NCBI GenBank assembly: GCA_022780025.1
Contig: JALEXS010000049.1
Span: 1 to 38,237 of the forward strand
DNA from: Mollicutes bacterium
Lineage (GTDB): Bacteria > Bacillota_I > Bacilli_A > RFN20 > CAG-826
Length of the DNA stretch: 38,237 nt
Direction: 5' to 3'
The notes beneath the pieces were generated by a model. It was given only the letters and a program-made list of their open reading frames with translations. It searched no databases and had not been told where the DNA came from. The number at the start of each line of letters is the position of its first letter. The stretch's first letter is position 1. Positions 7,455-14,548 of the stretch are shown piece by piece. The translations under genes and the position numbers were made by a program.

Positions 7455-8477
7455 TTATTTCTTATCCTTTTTATGTTCGTTATAAACTTCCTCATAAATA
7501 GTTTTTAATTTTTGTCCAATAACTTCAATTCTTCTATCCTTTACTACTTCATATCCGTTTTTAGTAATAGTAGAATTGTCATTTTCTAATATAAATTTAA
7601 GTTTATTAACGAATTCCATAATTGAGTTAGCTTTATAACAATTTACACCATCTTCTAACCAATCTTTATATGTAGGGATATTACTTAATAATACTGGTGT
7701 ATAACTAGCTAAAGCTTCAAGTACTACAATACCTTCAGTTTCTTCTTTAGTTGGAAATAAGAAGCAAGAAGCATATTGTAATGCACCTTTTAAGATATCA
7801 TTATCTATATATCCAGGCATTATTACGTTACGAGGTCTATTTCTAATAGCTTTATTGATCTTATGTGGTAGAGCAATTTTAGCCATATCGCCAAACCAAA
7901 TAAACATTACATCAGGGAATTCTTTAGCAATTCTAAAAAATTCAATAATTCCTTTTCTCCCAAAAGGAATTCCAATACCAACAACTACTTTTTTATTATC
8001 TTTGATATCAAAACAAGCTTTAAATAATTCTACTTTTTCTTTATCAGGTAGATATTCTTTTAAATCTAAGCCATTACTAACAGCATATACTTTGCATTTA
8101 ACGCATTTATAAGATTCTATTACACTCTTACTATATTCAGTTGGAGTTATAATTGCATCTGCGTATTTAAAGCATTTCTTAATAGAATTTTTAGAAAAAA
8201 TAGATAAAATTTGCCATAATCTAAAACTATTTTTCATATCAGAAAATATAGAATGTCCATGAACTATTAATGGCATATTTTGTTTTTTTATAAATCTTTC
8301 AATTTTATGAGATTTTGGCCAGAGTGTATTAACGTGAGCGATATCGTAATTGTCTCTTATATCTAATGTAATGTCGACTTTAGCACTCTTCAATGCTTTA
8401 GTTTGTAATAATAAAGCTCGCCCAATACCACTTTTTCTTATTAAATTTTGTCCTTGAAAATACAAAAAAACTTTCAT
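7455..8477 (-). CDS. GT4-family glycosyltransferase, resembles diacylglycerol glucosyltransferases
   Basis: 340 residues with the GT-B two-domain layout and no transmembrane helix. The N-terminal acceptor domain has the SGIGRALLLQTKAL segment (16-29) and HGHS (73-76). The C-terminal nucleotide-sugar domain shows GIPFGRKG (169-176) and the retaining GT4 signature E-x7-E (Glu246 to Glu254 in KEETEGIVVLEAL). The N-terminal pattern (short start, YFQGQN, SGIGRA, then DNYDIAHVNTLWPKS) recalls the processive glycolipid synthases of Acholeplasma (alMGS type) and streptococci, peripheral membrane enzymes that move glucose from UDP-glucose to diacylglycerol. That substrate assignment is an inference from memory of the family and could be wrong; another lipid or surface-glycan acceptor is possible. 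The start codon has no clear Shine-Dalgarno and a TATAAT only 9 nt away. Confidence 0.82.
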   Translation of the reverse strand: MKVFLYFQGQNLIRKSGIGRALLLQTKALKSAKVDITLDIRDNYDIAHVNTLWPKSHKIERFIKKQNMPLIVHGHSIFSDMKNSFRLWQILSIFSKNSIKKCFKYADAIITPTEYSKSVIESYKCVKCKVYAVSNGLDLKEYLPDKEKVELFKACFDIKDNKKVVVGIGIPFGRKGIIEFFRIAKEFPDVMFIWFGDMAKIALPHKINKAIRNRPRNVIMPGYIDNDILKGALQYASCFLFPTKEETEGIVVLEALASYTPVLLSNIPTYKDWLEDGVNCYKANSIMEFVNKLKFILENDNSTITKNGYEVVKDRRIEVIGQKLKTIYEEVYNEHKKDKK

Positions 8478-8486
8478 ATCTCTAAT

Positions 8487-8492
8487 ATTATA
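8487..8492 (-). promoter_or_regulatory. -10 box of the glycosyltransferase gene, near-leaderless
   Basis: Minus-strand TATAAT at 8492-8487 ends 9 nt before the ATG at 8477, so the transcript should start about 2-3 nt before the codon. No -35 match and no Shine-Dalgarno were found. Confidence 0.45.
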
Positions 8493-8517
8493 TTATTTTA
8501 AAAATAAATTAAAAGAT

Positions 8518-8537
8518 TATAATATCAATAACGGAGG
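8518..8537 (+). promoter_or_regulatory. -10 box and RBS of tldD
   Basis: TATAAT at 8518-8523 and a strong GGAGG at 8533-8537, 7 nt before the ATG at 8545. The -35 region is AT-only and not recognisable. It is divergent from the glycosyltransferase promoter, with the two -10 boxes about 25 bp apart. Confidence 0.6.
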
Positions 8538-8544
8538 TAGTTAA

Positions 8545-9954
8545 ATGTTAAACGAAAAGTTAGCAAAAGAAATTTTAAACATTTCTATTGAAACCGGCTG
8601 TGATTTCGCTGAACTCTATTATGAAGACACATTTACACAATCTTTAATGGTTGAGAATGGCTTAGTTGATAGTATAGGAACTTCAGTTGTAAATGGTGTC
8701 GGATTAAGATTATTAAAAGATTATAAATGTGTATACGGTTACACAAATGATGTCACTGAAAAAGGCTTAAAGAAATTAGCTTATGACTTAAGAGCTTCAT
8801 TTGATTCAAAACAAGAATTAGAAAAAATAAGTGGTTTTAGCAAGGTTATTGCAAAAAATTTCCATAAAAAATGTACTTCTCTTGTTTCAGTAAGCAAAGA
8901 AGAAATAGTTAATTTATTAAAGAAAATTAATGCAATAGTTAAAGATTATGACAATAGAATTGTCAAAGTAAACACAGGTTTTTTAATTACTACAAATAAA
9001 GTTACAATTTATAATAGCAAAGAAAAAGTAATAAAGAATTCAAGAGAATACGGAAGATTATTTATTAGTTCAATCGCTAGTGATAACGGAAAAATTGAAA
9101 CTAGATTTGATGGACCAGGATCTCAAGGTGGTTGGGAATATTTCACCAATACATTAAACCTTGAAAATCTTGCTAAAGAACATGCTGAAAAATTAATTTT
9201 AATGCTTGGTGCAAAAGAATGTCCAAGTGGAAAATATCCAGTAATTATTGGAAATGGTTGGGGTGGTGTTATTTTCCATGAAGCTTGCGGACACCAATTA
9301 GAAGCTTCTTGTGTTGGAAAAGGCTTATCAGTTTTCAGTAATAAATTAGGTGAAAAGATTGCTAATGATTGTGTTAGTGCTTATGACGATGGAACTATTC
9401 CAAACGAATGGGGAAGCAACTTAGTTGATGACGAAGGAAATGTAACTAATAAAAATCTTTTAATTGAAAATGGTATTTTAAAAGGCTATTTAATTGATGA
9501 TTTTACAGGTAGAAGAATGAATTTACCTGGTAATGGTGCATGTCGTAGACAAAGTTATAAATATACTCCTACTTCAAGAATGTCTAACACTTATATTGCT
9601 CCTGGTAAATATACTCCAGAAGAAATTATTAAAAACACAAAATTAGGTTTATACGCTGTTAGTTTTGGTGGCGGTAGTGTTAATCCTGCAACTGGTGAAT
9701 TTAATTTCGGTTGTAGTGAAGCTTACATTATTAAAGATGGTAAAATCTTAGAACCTGTTAGAGGCGCTACTTTAGTAGGAAAAGCAACAGAAATTTTGAA
9801 ACATATTGATATGGTTGGAAATGATTTAGCATTTGGCCAAGGTAATTGTGGTGCTAGTAGTGGTTCAATACCTGTAGATGTTGGTCAACCTACAATTAGA
9901 GTTGATGAAATTACTGTTGGTGGAAGAGGAGGAAGCATTAATGAATATAAATAA
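8545..9954 (+). CDS. tldD: TldD-family metallopeptidase subunit
   Basis: 469 residues. The metal site of TldD is complete: HEACGH (245-250), the HExxxH motif with both His ligands, and Cys435 in GNCGASSG, which corresponds to the third ligand of E. coli TldD. TldD pairs with the non-catalytic TldE, and the heterodimer threads and degrades unfolded or modified peptides; in E. coli it matures microcin B17 and cleaves CcdA antitoxin. No RiPP precursor or antitoxin is visible in this window, so the local substrate is unknown. The partner gene follows with a 14-nt overlap. The ATG has a strong GGAGG. The gene is head-on to replication, unlike most neighbours. Confidence 0.95.
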   Translation: MLNEKLAKEILNISIETGCDFAELYYEDTFTQSLMVENGLVDSIGTSVVNGVGLRLLKDYKCVYGYTNDVTEKGLKKLAYDLRASFDSKQELEKISGFSKVIAKNFHKKCTSLVSVSKEEIVNLLKKINAIVKDYDNRIVKVNTGFLITTNKVTIYNSKEKVIKNSREYGRLFISSIASDNGKIETRFDGPGSQGGWEYFTNTLNLENLAKEHAEKLILMLGAKECPSGKYPVIIGNGWGGVIFHEACGHQLEASCVGKGLSVFSNKLGEKIANDCVSAYDDGTIPNEWGSNLVDDEGNVTNKNLLIENGILKGYLIDDFTGRRMNLPGNGACRRQSYKYTPTSRMSNTYIAPGKYTPEEIIKNTKLGLYAVSFGGGSVNPATGEFNFGCSEAYIIKDGKILEPVRGATLVGKATEILKHIDMVGNDLAFGQGNCGASSGSIPVDVGQPTIRVDEITVGGRGGSINEYK

Positions 9955-11260
9955 ATTTTATAAAGATGCTAAAGATAGTGGAATTGAAGTAAGTGAAGTA
10001 TGGTTTACAAAATCTACTCAGTTCGATATTTCATTATTTAGAGGCGAAATCGATAATTATACTTCTTCTACTTGTGGAAAAATATTAGCTAGAGGTATTT
10101 ATAACGGAAAATTAGGTTATTGTTCAACTGAAAAATTCGATAGAACAACTTTCCCTTTTATTATCAAAACCATTAAAGATTCTTCTTCATTAATTGAGAA
10201 AAAAGAAGAACCTATAATATTTAGAGGAAGCCCAAAATATTATAAAAAAAATACATTTTCAGAGTCTCTTGAAAATGTACCTGCTACTGAAAAAGTCAAT
10301 ATTCTTCATTTATTAGAAGATTATTGTAAATCTTTAGATAATAGAGTTACTGATGTCGAAGTTTCATATGGCGAAACATCTGGAGAAACTCTTTTCTCTA
10401 ATTCTTATGGTTTAAAATTAAAATCCAAGAAAAACTATTTCACTATTTTCTGTAGTGTTATTGTAAAAGATGGTGATGAAACCAAAATGAATTATGATGT
10501 ATTCTTTGATAACGATTTTTCAAAGTTCGAATATAAAGCTTTTGCTAAAAGTATAGTTGATAATACATTAAGTTTATTACATGGTGAAAACGTTAAAAAC
10601 GGAACTTATAAAGTTGTTTTAAATAATGAATCAGTTTCTAATTTATTAAACGCTTTCTTAAGTAATGCTTCTGCTGAAAAAGTACAAAAACATTCATCTA
10701 AATTTGAAGGTAAATTAGATACTCAAATTGCTTCTAAAAAGTTAACTATTTATGAAAAACCACTTTTAGATAATATATTTAGATCTTATTTTGATGATGA
10801 AGGTGTAGCTAAAAAGAATAAAACTGTTGTTGATAAAGGTATATTAAAAACATACTTCTATAATTTAGAAACAGCTGCTAAAGATAATGTTGAATCAACA
10901 GGTAATGGTGCTAGAACTGGAAGTAAAATAGTTGTAGATTTCTCTAACTTAGTTATAAAGCCAGGAAAACAAACCGAAGATCAATTATTTGAAACAATTA
11001 AAAATGGTCTTTATATTACTGAATTAAGTGGTTTACATGCAGGTTTAAATGCAGAAAGCGGAGACTTCTCATTAGAAAGTAAAGGCTATTTAGTTAAAGA
11101 TGGTAAAAAGGATAAAGCATTAGGTTTATTTGTTTTAAGTGGAAATATCTTTACTTTATTTAATGATATTATAGCTATTGGTAATAATTCAAAATTATTA
11201 ATTGATAGTAACGTTTTACCATCTATTGCATTTAAAAATTTAAAATATTCTGCTGAATAA
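9941..11260 (+). CDS. tldE: TldE/PmbA-family subunit of the TldD/TldE protease
   Basis: 439 residues and homologous in overall shape to TldD, but without an HExxxH motif, as expected of the structural TldE/PmbA partner. Recognisable family features are the N-terminal strand-rich start (ISLFRGEIDNYTSS), the Y-F-D-DEGV segment, and the C-terminal GLHAGLNAESGDFSLESKGYLVKDG region that mirrors the end of TldD. An open frame extends upstream to 9878 inside tldD, but the ATG at 9941 has an AGGAGG at 9927-9932 (8-nt spacing) and matches the usual N-terminus, so the gene overlaps tldD by 14 nt. The two should be made in equal amounts from one mRNA, ended by the hairpin at 11288-11313. Confidence 0.93.
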   Translation: MNINKFYKDAKDSGIEVSEVWFTKSTQFDISLFRGEIDNYTSSTCGKILARGIYNGKLGYCSTEKFDRTTFPFIIKTIKDSSSLIEKKEEPIIFRGSPKYYKKNTFSESLENVPATEKVNILHLLEDYCKSLDNRVTDVEVSYGETSGETLFSNSYGLKLKSKKNYFTIFCSVIVKDGDETKMNYDVFFDNDFSKFEYKAFAKSIVDNTLSLLHGENVKNGTYKVVLNNESVSNLLNAFLSNASAEKVQKHSSKFEGKLDTQIASKKLTIYEKPLLDNIFRSYFDDEGVAKKNKTVVDKGILKTYFYNLETAAKDNVESTGNGARTGSKIVVDFSNLVIKPGKQTEDQLFETIKNGLYITELSGLHAGLNAESGDFSLESKGYLVKDGKKDKALGLFVLSGNIFTLFNDIIAIGNNSKLLIDSNVLPSIAFKNLKYSAE

Positions 11261-11287
11261 TTAATAATATTAAATCATTTGCAAATA

Positions 11288-11313
11288 AAAAATCCCATCA
11301 ATTTGGGATTTTT
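11288..11313. terminator. Bidirectional terminator between tldE and the DegV gene
   Basis: Perfect 10-bp inverted repeat AAAAATCCCA (11288-11297) and TGGGATTTTT (11304-11313) with a 6-nt loop and T-runs on both strands. It serves the convergent tldE (plus) and degV (minus) transcripts. Confidence 0.9.
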
Positions 11314-11335
11314 CTTTGCAAAACTCAACTATTTT

Positions 11336-12196
11336 TTAAGAATTTAAGATATAGAGAATACCAATTGTTTTAGGTCCACAATGAGAACAAACAGTACAAC
11401 CAGCTTCAGTTATATGTATATTTTCTTTAGGAATATATTTAACTAATTCATCATAAATATATTTATCAAAATCATCAATTCTTCCACTATGAGTAATAAA
11501 AACACAGCTTGTATCCATATTTGGAAGATCTTTTTTAAATTCTTCAATTTGCTCATTTACAGCATTAACGTATTTACCACGAGGCTTTTTATAAACAACA
11601 AGTTTATTATTAATAATTTTTGCAATTGGATGAATCTTTAAAGCGTGAGCAAATATCATTGTCATACCAGAACATCTACCACCTTTATAAAGATAATCTA
11701 ATCTATCAATACAGAACTTTGTACTAACTAAAGGTACTAATTTTTCTACATTTTCTTTAATATCTTTTAAAGACATTCCTTCATCTCTAAATTTACAAGC
11801 TTTTATAACTAATAATCCAGTTCCAGTTGATAAATTTTGACCATCAACTATTGCAAATCTACTTTGATCTTCAAATTCTTTACTAGCTATTACAGCGTTA
11901 TTAAATGAACTAGATAATCCACTACCAATACCTATATAGAAGATATCATTGCCTTTATTATATTCTTCTTCAAATGCTTTCATAAATTCAGAAACATTGA
12001 TAGCACCCGTTTTTGGTAATGTATTTAATTCTTCTTGCTTTTTATAAACATCTTCACAGAATATATCAACGCCATCAAGATATTGTCCACCATTATCAAA
12101 AGTAACGTGTAATGGAAGAACTTTAATCTTATATTTTTCTATTAAATCTTTAGATAAATCACATGTTGAGTCAGTAAATATTATTATTTCTTTCAT
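11336..12196 (-). CDS. DegV family fatty-acid-binding protein (FakB-like)
   Basis: 286 residues with the whole DegV fold: the N-terminal FTDSTCDLS strand-loop (8-16), the GIGSGLSSSFNNA segment that binds the fatty-acid carboxylate region, the FCIDRLDYLYKGGRCSG domain junction and the terminal SHCGPKTIGI. DegV proteins of Firmicutes carry a fatty acid in a buried tunnel and present it to the kinase FakA, giving acyl-phosphate for phospholipid synthesis. The partner fakA is not in this window. Which fatty acid is bound, and whether this is FakB1- or FakB2-like, cannot be told from sequence alone. The gene stands alone, with its own promoter (TATAAT 12220-12215) and an AGAGG Shine-Dalgarno about 8 nt before the ATG. 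Confidence 0.92.
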   Translation of the reverse strand: MKEIIIFTDSTCDLSKDLIEKYKIKVLPLHVTFDNGGQYLDGVDIFCEDVYKKQEELNTLPKTGAINVSEFMKAFEEEYNKGNDIFYIGIGSGLSSSFNNAVIASKEFEDQSRFAIVDGQNLSTGTGLLVIKACKFRDEGMSLKDIKENVEKLVPLVSTKFCIDRLDYLYKGGRCSGMTMIFAHALKIHPIAKIINNKLVVYKKPRGKYVNAVNEQIEEFKKDLPNMDTSCVFITHSGRIDDFDKYIYDELVKYIPKENIHITEAGCTVCSHCGPKTIGILYILNS

Positions 12197-12214
12197 AAAT
12201 TAACCTCTTTTATT

Positions 12215-12220
12215 ATTATA
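12215..12220 (-). promoter_or_regulatory. -10 box of the DegV gene
   Basis: Minus-strand TATAAT, 18 nt before the ATG, with AGAGG between. A TTATAA 17 nt upstream is a poor -35. It is divergent from the mscL promoter. Confidence 0.5.
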
Positions 12221-12287
12221 TCAAAAAAGTGCTTTTATTATAATATTTTATTAGGATATACACTATTTAACGATATTTTAATTGTGT

Positions 12288-12306
12288 TATAATCATTTTA
12301 AGGAGA
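12288..12306 (+). promoter_or_regulatory. -10 box and RBS of mscL
   Basis: TATAAT at 12288-12293, then AAGGAGA at 12300-12306, 6 nt before the ATG at 12313. The -35 is not recognisable in the AT-rich upstream sequence. Confidence 0.6.
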
Positions 12307-12312
12307 AAATTT

Positions 12313-12846
12313 ATGAAAAAATTTAAAGTTAAAAAGATTAAAATCTGGGAAGAATTCAAAGCTTTTATATCTAGAGGTAGCGTATTAGATATGGCTGTTG
12401 GTGTTATTATTGGTACTGCATTTACAGCAATAGTTAACGCCTTAGTTAAGGGTATTTTAATGCCTATTATTTCATTAGCAGTTCCAGCTGGCTTAGATGG
12501 TCTTGTAACTGTTTTAAATCCAGATAAAGCTAAATTTATTGAAGGTACTACTGAAGCAGCTAACAAAGTGGTTTATTGGGGTGTTGCTTATGATAAAACT
12601 TTAGTAAACGTAATTGATTGGGGTGCATTTATTAACGCTATAATTAATTTCTTATTAATCGCATTAGTTTTATTTACTATATTAAAAGTATTTACTATTT
12701 TAAATAATAAAAGAAAGGCAATTGAAGAAAAATTCAAAGAGGAAGAACCAGCTCCAGCACCTGAAGAACCAGTTATCCCAGAAGATATCTTATTATTAAG
12801 AGAAATTAGAGATTCTTTAAAAGAAAATAAAGATAAAAAAGAATAG
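12313..12846 (+). CDS. mscL: Large-conductance mechanosensitive channel MscL
   Basis: This inner-membrane pentameric channel opens under high membrane tension and releases solutes during hypo-osmotic shock. The N-terminus WEEFKAFISRGSVLDMAVGVIIG is the family hallmark: an amphipathic helix followed by TM1 (about 24-50). TM2 spans about 101-125, followed by a charged cytoplasmic helix. At 177 residues it is longer than the usual 120-150. The extra length comes from a longer extracellular loop (about 55-100) and an acidic, Pro-rich linker (EEEPAPAPEEP) before the C-terminal bundle helix. It has a clear AAGGAGA Shine-Dalgarno. Its stop codon directly abuts the stop of the convergent gene with no spacer and no obvious terminator. 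Confidence 0.96.
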   Translation: MKKFKVKKIKIWEEFKAFISRGSVLDMAVGVIIGTAFTAIVNALVKGILMPIISLAVPAGLDGLVTVLNPDKAKFIEGTTEAANKVVYWGVAYDKTLVNVIDWGAFINAIINFLLIALVLFTILKVFTILNNKRKAIEEKFKEEEPAPAPEEPVIPEDILLLREIRDSLKENKDKKE

Positions 12847-13959
12847 TTATTTTAAATTTAATCTTTCTTTGACATCTTGAAGAAGTCTTACTTCTTCATC
12901 TTTATCACCAGGAAGAATACGTTTTAAAATCTTATTGCTTCTTTCTAAAGCACGATCGACTTCGCTCGTGCTTTTTTCTATTCTATAAGCATAAAATAAA
13001 TAATATCTTATAGAGAACATATCATTACATAGCCTAATATATCTTTTTGTTTCATCATTTAATTGATCATAAATTTCTTTAGCTTTATCATCTTCATTTA
13101 ATAAGAAATAAACATATGATTTATAAATTGTTGCATCTCTTAATGTTGATTTTGAAACGTTTTTTGGATTATTAATTACATTATCAGCAATTTCAATTGT
13201 TTTATCTGGATCTTTATTAACATAATTTAAAGCACTTAATAAATTAACTTTTGCAGCAAAATCAGTGATTGTATCAAATGTTTTTATATCACCATAGTCT
13301 GTTCCAAGTAATTTACAACCTTTAACTCTAAGTAATTCATTATAAGCTTCAGTATTAATCTTTTTATTTAAAAATACTAATCTATATCCATCATTCATAG
13401 AATCTAATTTTGCAGGGAAATAATTATAAATATTAATCATTGCACCAATACAAGTAACAATAAAGAAGCCATATTTAACTAACATTAAAGAAGTGTTAAT
13501 GGTGCTATCTGCAATATAATTAAATAAGAAAATGCATACTGCTACTTCAATTAAGAAAAATACTATTGGTAAAAATATATTAGCCATTGGTTTAGCTTTT
13601 TCTTTTTCAGGTGTAATAATAGTTTCACCAGTTAATCCATCAAAAGTTTTAAATAAAGAAAATTTCCATTTTAATTTATCTTCAGCTTCTTTTTCTTTAT
13701 AAAAGGCAAATGAAAGAATATTGCATGATAAAATTGAATATCCACCAATTTTAGCACCTAATAAATGTCCTAATTCAATCAAAACACCATTTAAAACAAT
13801 ACCTATTAATAAACAAACAAGCAAAAACAAAAAAGATGCTCCACCACTAGGTATTAAGCCACTTTCAATAGATGGTTTTACTATTGTAAGTCCTACTATT
13901 ACGGCAAATGCAATCATAATAATATAGACTAATAAACTCATTACATCATCTTTAGTCAT
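12847..13959 (-). CDS. Polytopic membrane protein, degenerate M50 (site-2 protease)-like, with TPR-like C-terminal half
   Basis: 370 residues. Hydrophobic segments lie at about 10-27, 42-61, 128-148 and 158-180. The second one ends in VLIELGHLLGAKIGGY (59-74), which matches the M50 site-2 protease pattern HExxH followed by a K-x-x-G-Y turn, except that the first His is Ile61; Glu62 and His65 remain. A later FPAKLDSMNDGYRL segment (181-194) resembles the second, Asp-containing S2P motif (D190-G191). The cytoplasmic C-terminal half (about 200-370) is helical, with repeats resembling TPR units (IYKSYVYFLLNEDDKAKEIYDQL). So it may be an inactive rhomboid/S2P-like scaffold, or an enzyme using an altered metal site. 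Function unknown. The ATG at 13959 follows a GGGGGT Shine-Dalgarno. It lies 73 bp from the TetR gene but probably has its own promoter. Confidence 0.65.
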   Translation of the reverse strand: MTKDDVMSLLVYIIMIAFAVIVGLTIVKPSIESGLIPSGGASFLFLLVCLLIGIVLNGVLIELGHLLGAKIGGYSILSCNILSFAFYKEKEAEDKLKWKFSLFKTFDGLTGETIITPEKEKAKPMANIFLPIVFFLIEVAVCIFLFNYIADSTINTSLMLVKYGFFIVTCIGAMINIYNYFPAKLDSMNDGYRLVFLNKKINTEAYNELLRVKGCKLLGTDYGDIKTFDTITDFAAKVNLLSALNYVNKDPDKTIEIADNVINNPKNVSKSTLRDATIYKSYVYFLLNEDDKAKEIYDQLNDETKRYIRLCNDMFSIRYYLFYAYRIEKSTSEVDRALERSNKILKRILPGDKDEEVRLLQDVKERLNLK

Positions 13960-14003
13960 AATTTGACCCCCTTACTACAACAAGTATGCAAAGGATATTT
14001 TTA

Positions 14004-14031
14004 ATTTTATCATAGAAGACAATTAATACAA
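14004..14031 (-). promoter_or_regulatory. Candidate promoter of the M50-like gene
   Basis: Minus strand TTGTAT (14031-14026), 16-bp spacer, TAAAAT (14009-14004). It lies right after the TetR stop codon and gives a leader of about 38 nt. The boxes are imperfect and the region is AT-rich, so this is tentative; read-through from the operon upstream is the alternative. Confidence 0.35.
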
Positions 14032-14032
14032 A

Positions 14033-14548
14033 CTATTTTACTAAACATTCATCAATGAAACTGAACTCTTTTGTAAATCTTTTGAATATAGAACATAAGT
14101 TTTTATAATTAAAATTATTTTCTTTATATAAAGAAATAGTTATTTCATTAAGACCTTTTGATATAAATTTTATAAAATTAATATCACAAAGTTTTTTCTT
14201 ATAATCATATAAGCCTTTTAAACTTCTATAATAATAAGAACTAACAAATTCTTCTAATATTGAAGAGGCAAAAGTATCTAATATAGCTTTACATAAATAG
14301 TCGTTATTTTTTAAAAAAGCCTCTAAATCCTCAATTATTTTTTTAAAATCGCTATTTTTATTAGACTCAATTTTCATCTCATAAAAGATAGAAAAAATTA
14401 AATCATATATACTTGGATAATGATAATAAAATGTTTGTCTTTTCATTTTTAATTTATCACAAAGCATGATAACACTTATGTCTTCTATTGGATAAATTTT
14501 TAATAATTCTAAAAAAGAATCTTGGATCTTTTTTTCACTCTTACTCAT
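14033..14548 (-). CDS. TetR-family transcriptional regulator
   Basis: 171 residues. The N-terminal helix-turn-helix covers about residues 5-46 and ends in the family signature KLKMKRQTFYYHYPSIYDL (33-51), with YYHY at the DNA-contact helix end. The C-terminal ligand/dimer domain is helical and of the type found in short TetR-like regulators. It is the last gene of a three-gene operon: its ATG overlaps the TGA stop of the P-type ATPase (ATGA), giving translational coupling. A repressor encoded at the end of its own operon commonly controls that operon by feedback, and a 15-bp palindrome over the operon promoter (19820-19834) is the obvious candidate operator. The ligand is unknown; a peptide, drug or metal-linked signal is conceivable given the transporters. 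Confidence 0.85.
   Translation of the reverse strand: MSKSEKKIQDSFLELLKIYPIEDISVIMLCDKLKMKRQTFYYHYPSIYDLIFSIFYEMKIESNKNSDFKKIIEDLEAFLKNNDYLCKAILDTFASSILEEFVSSYYYRSLKGLYDYKKKLCDINFIKFISKGLNEITISLYKENNFNYKNLCSIFKRFTKEFSFIDECLVK

Noticed and set aside
9878-9940. tldE start at 9878 inside tldD
   Set aside because: The ATG at 9941 has an AGGAGG at good spacing and gives the family N-terminus; the extra 21 residues are translated tldD DNA in another frame.
12267-12566. 99-codon open frame opposite mscL
   Set aside because: It mirrors the conserved mscL coding sequence and has no start signals.
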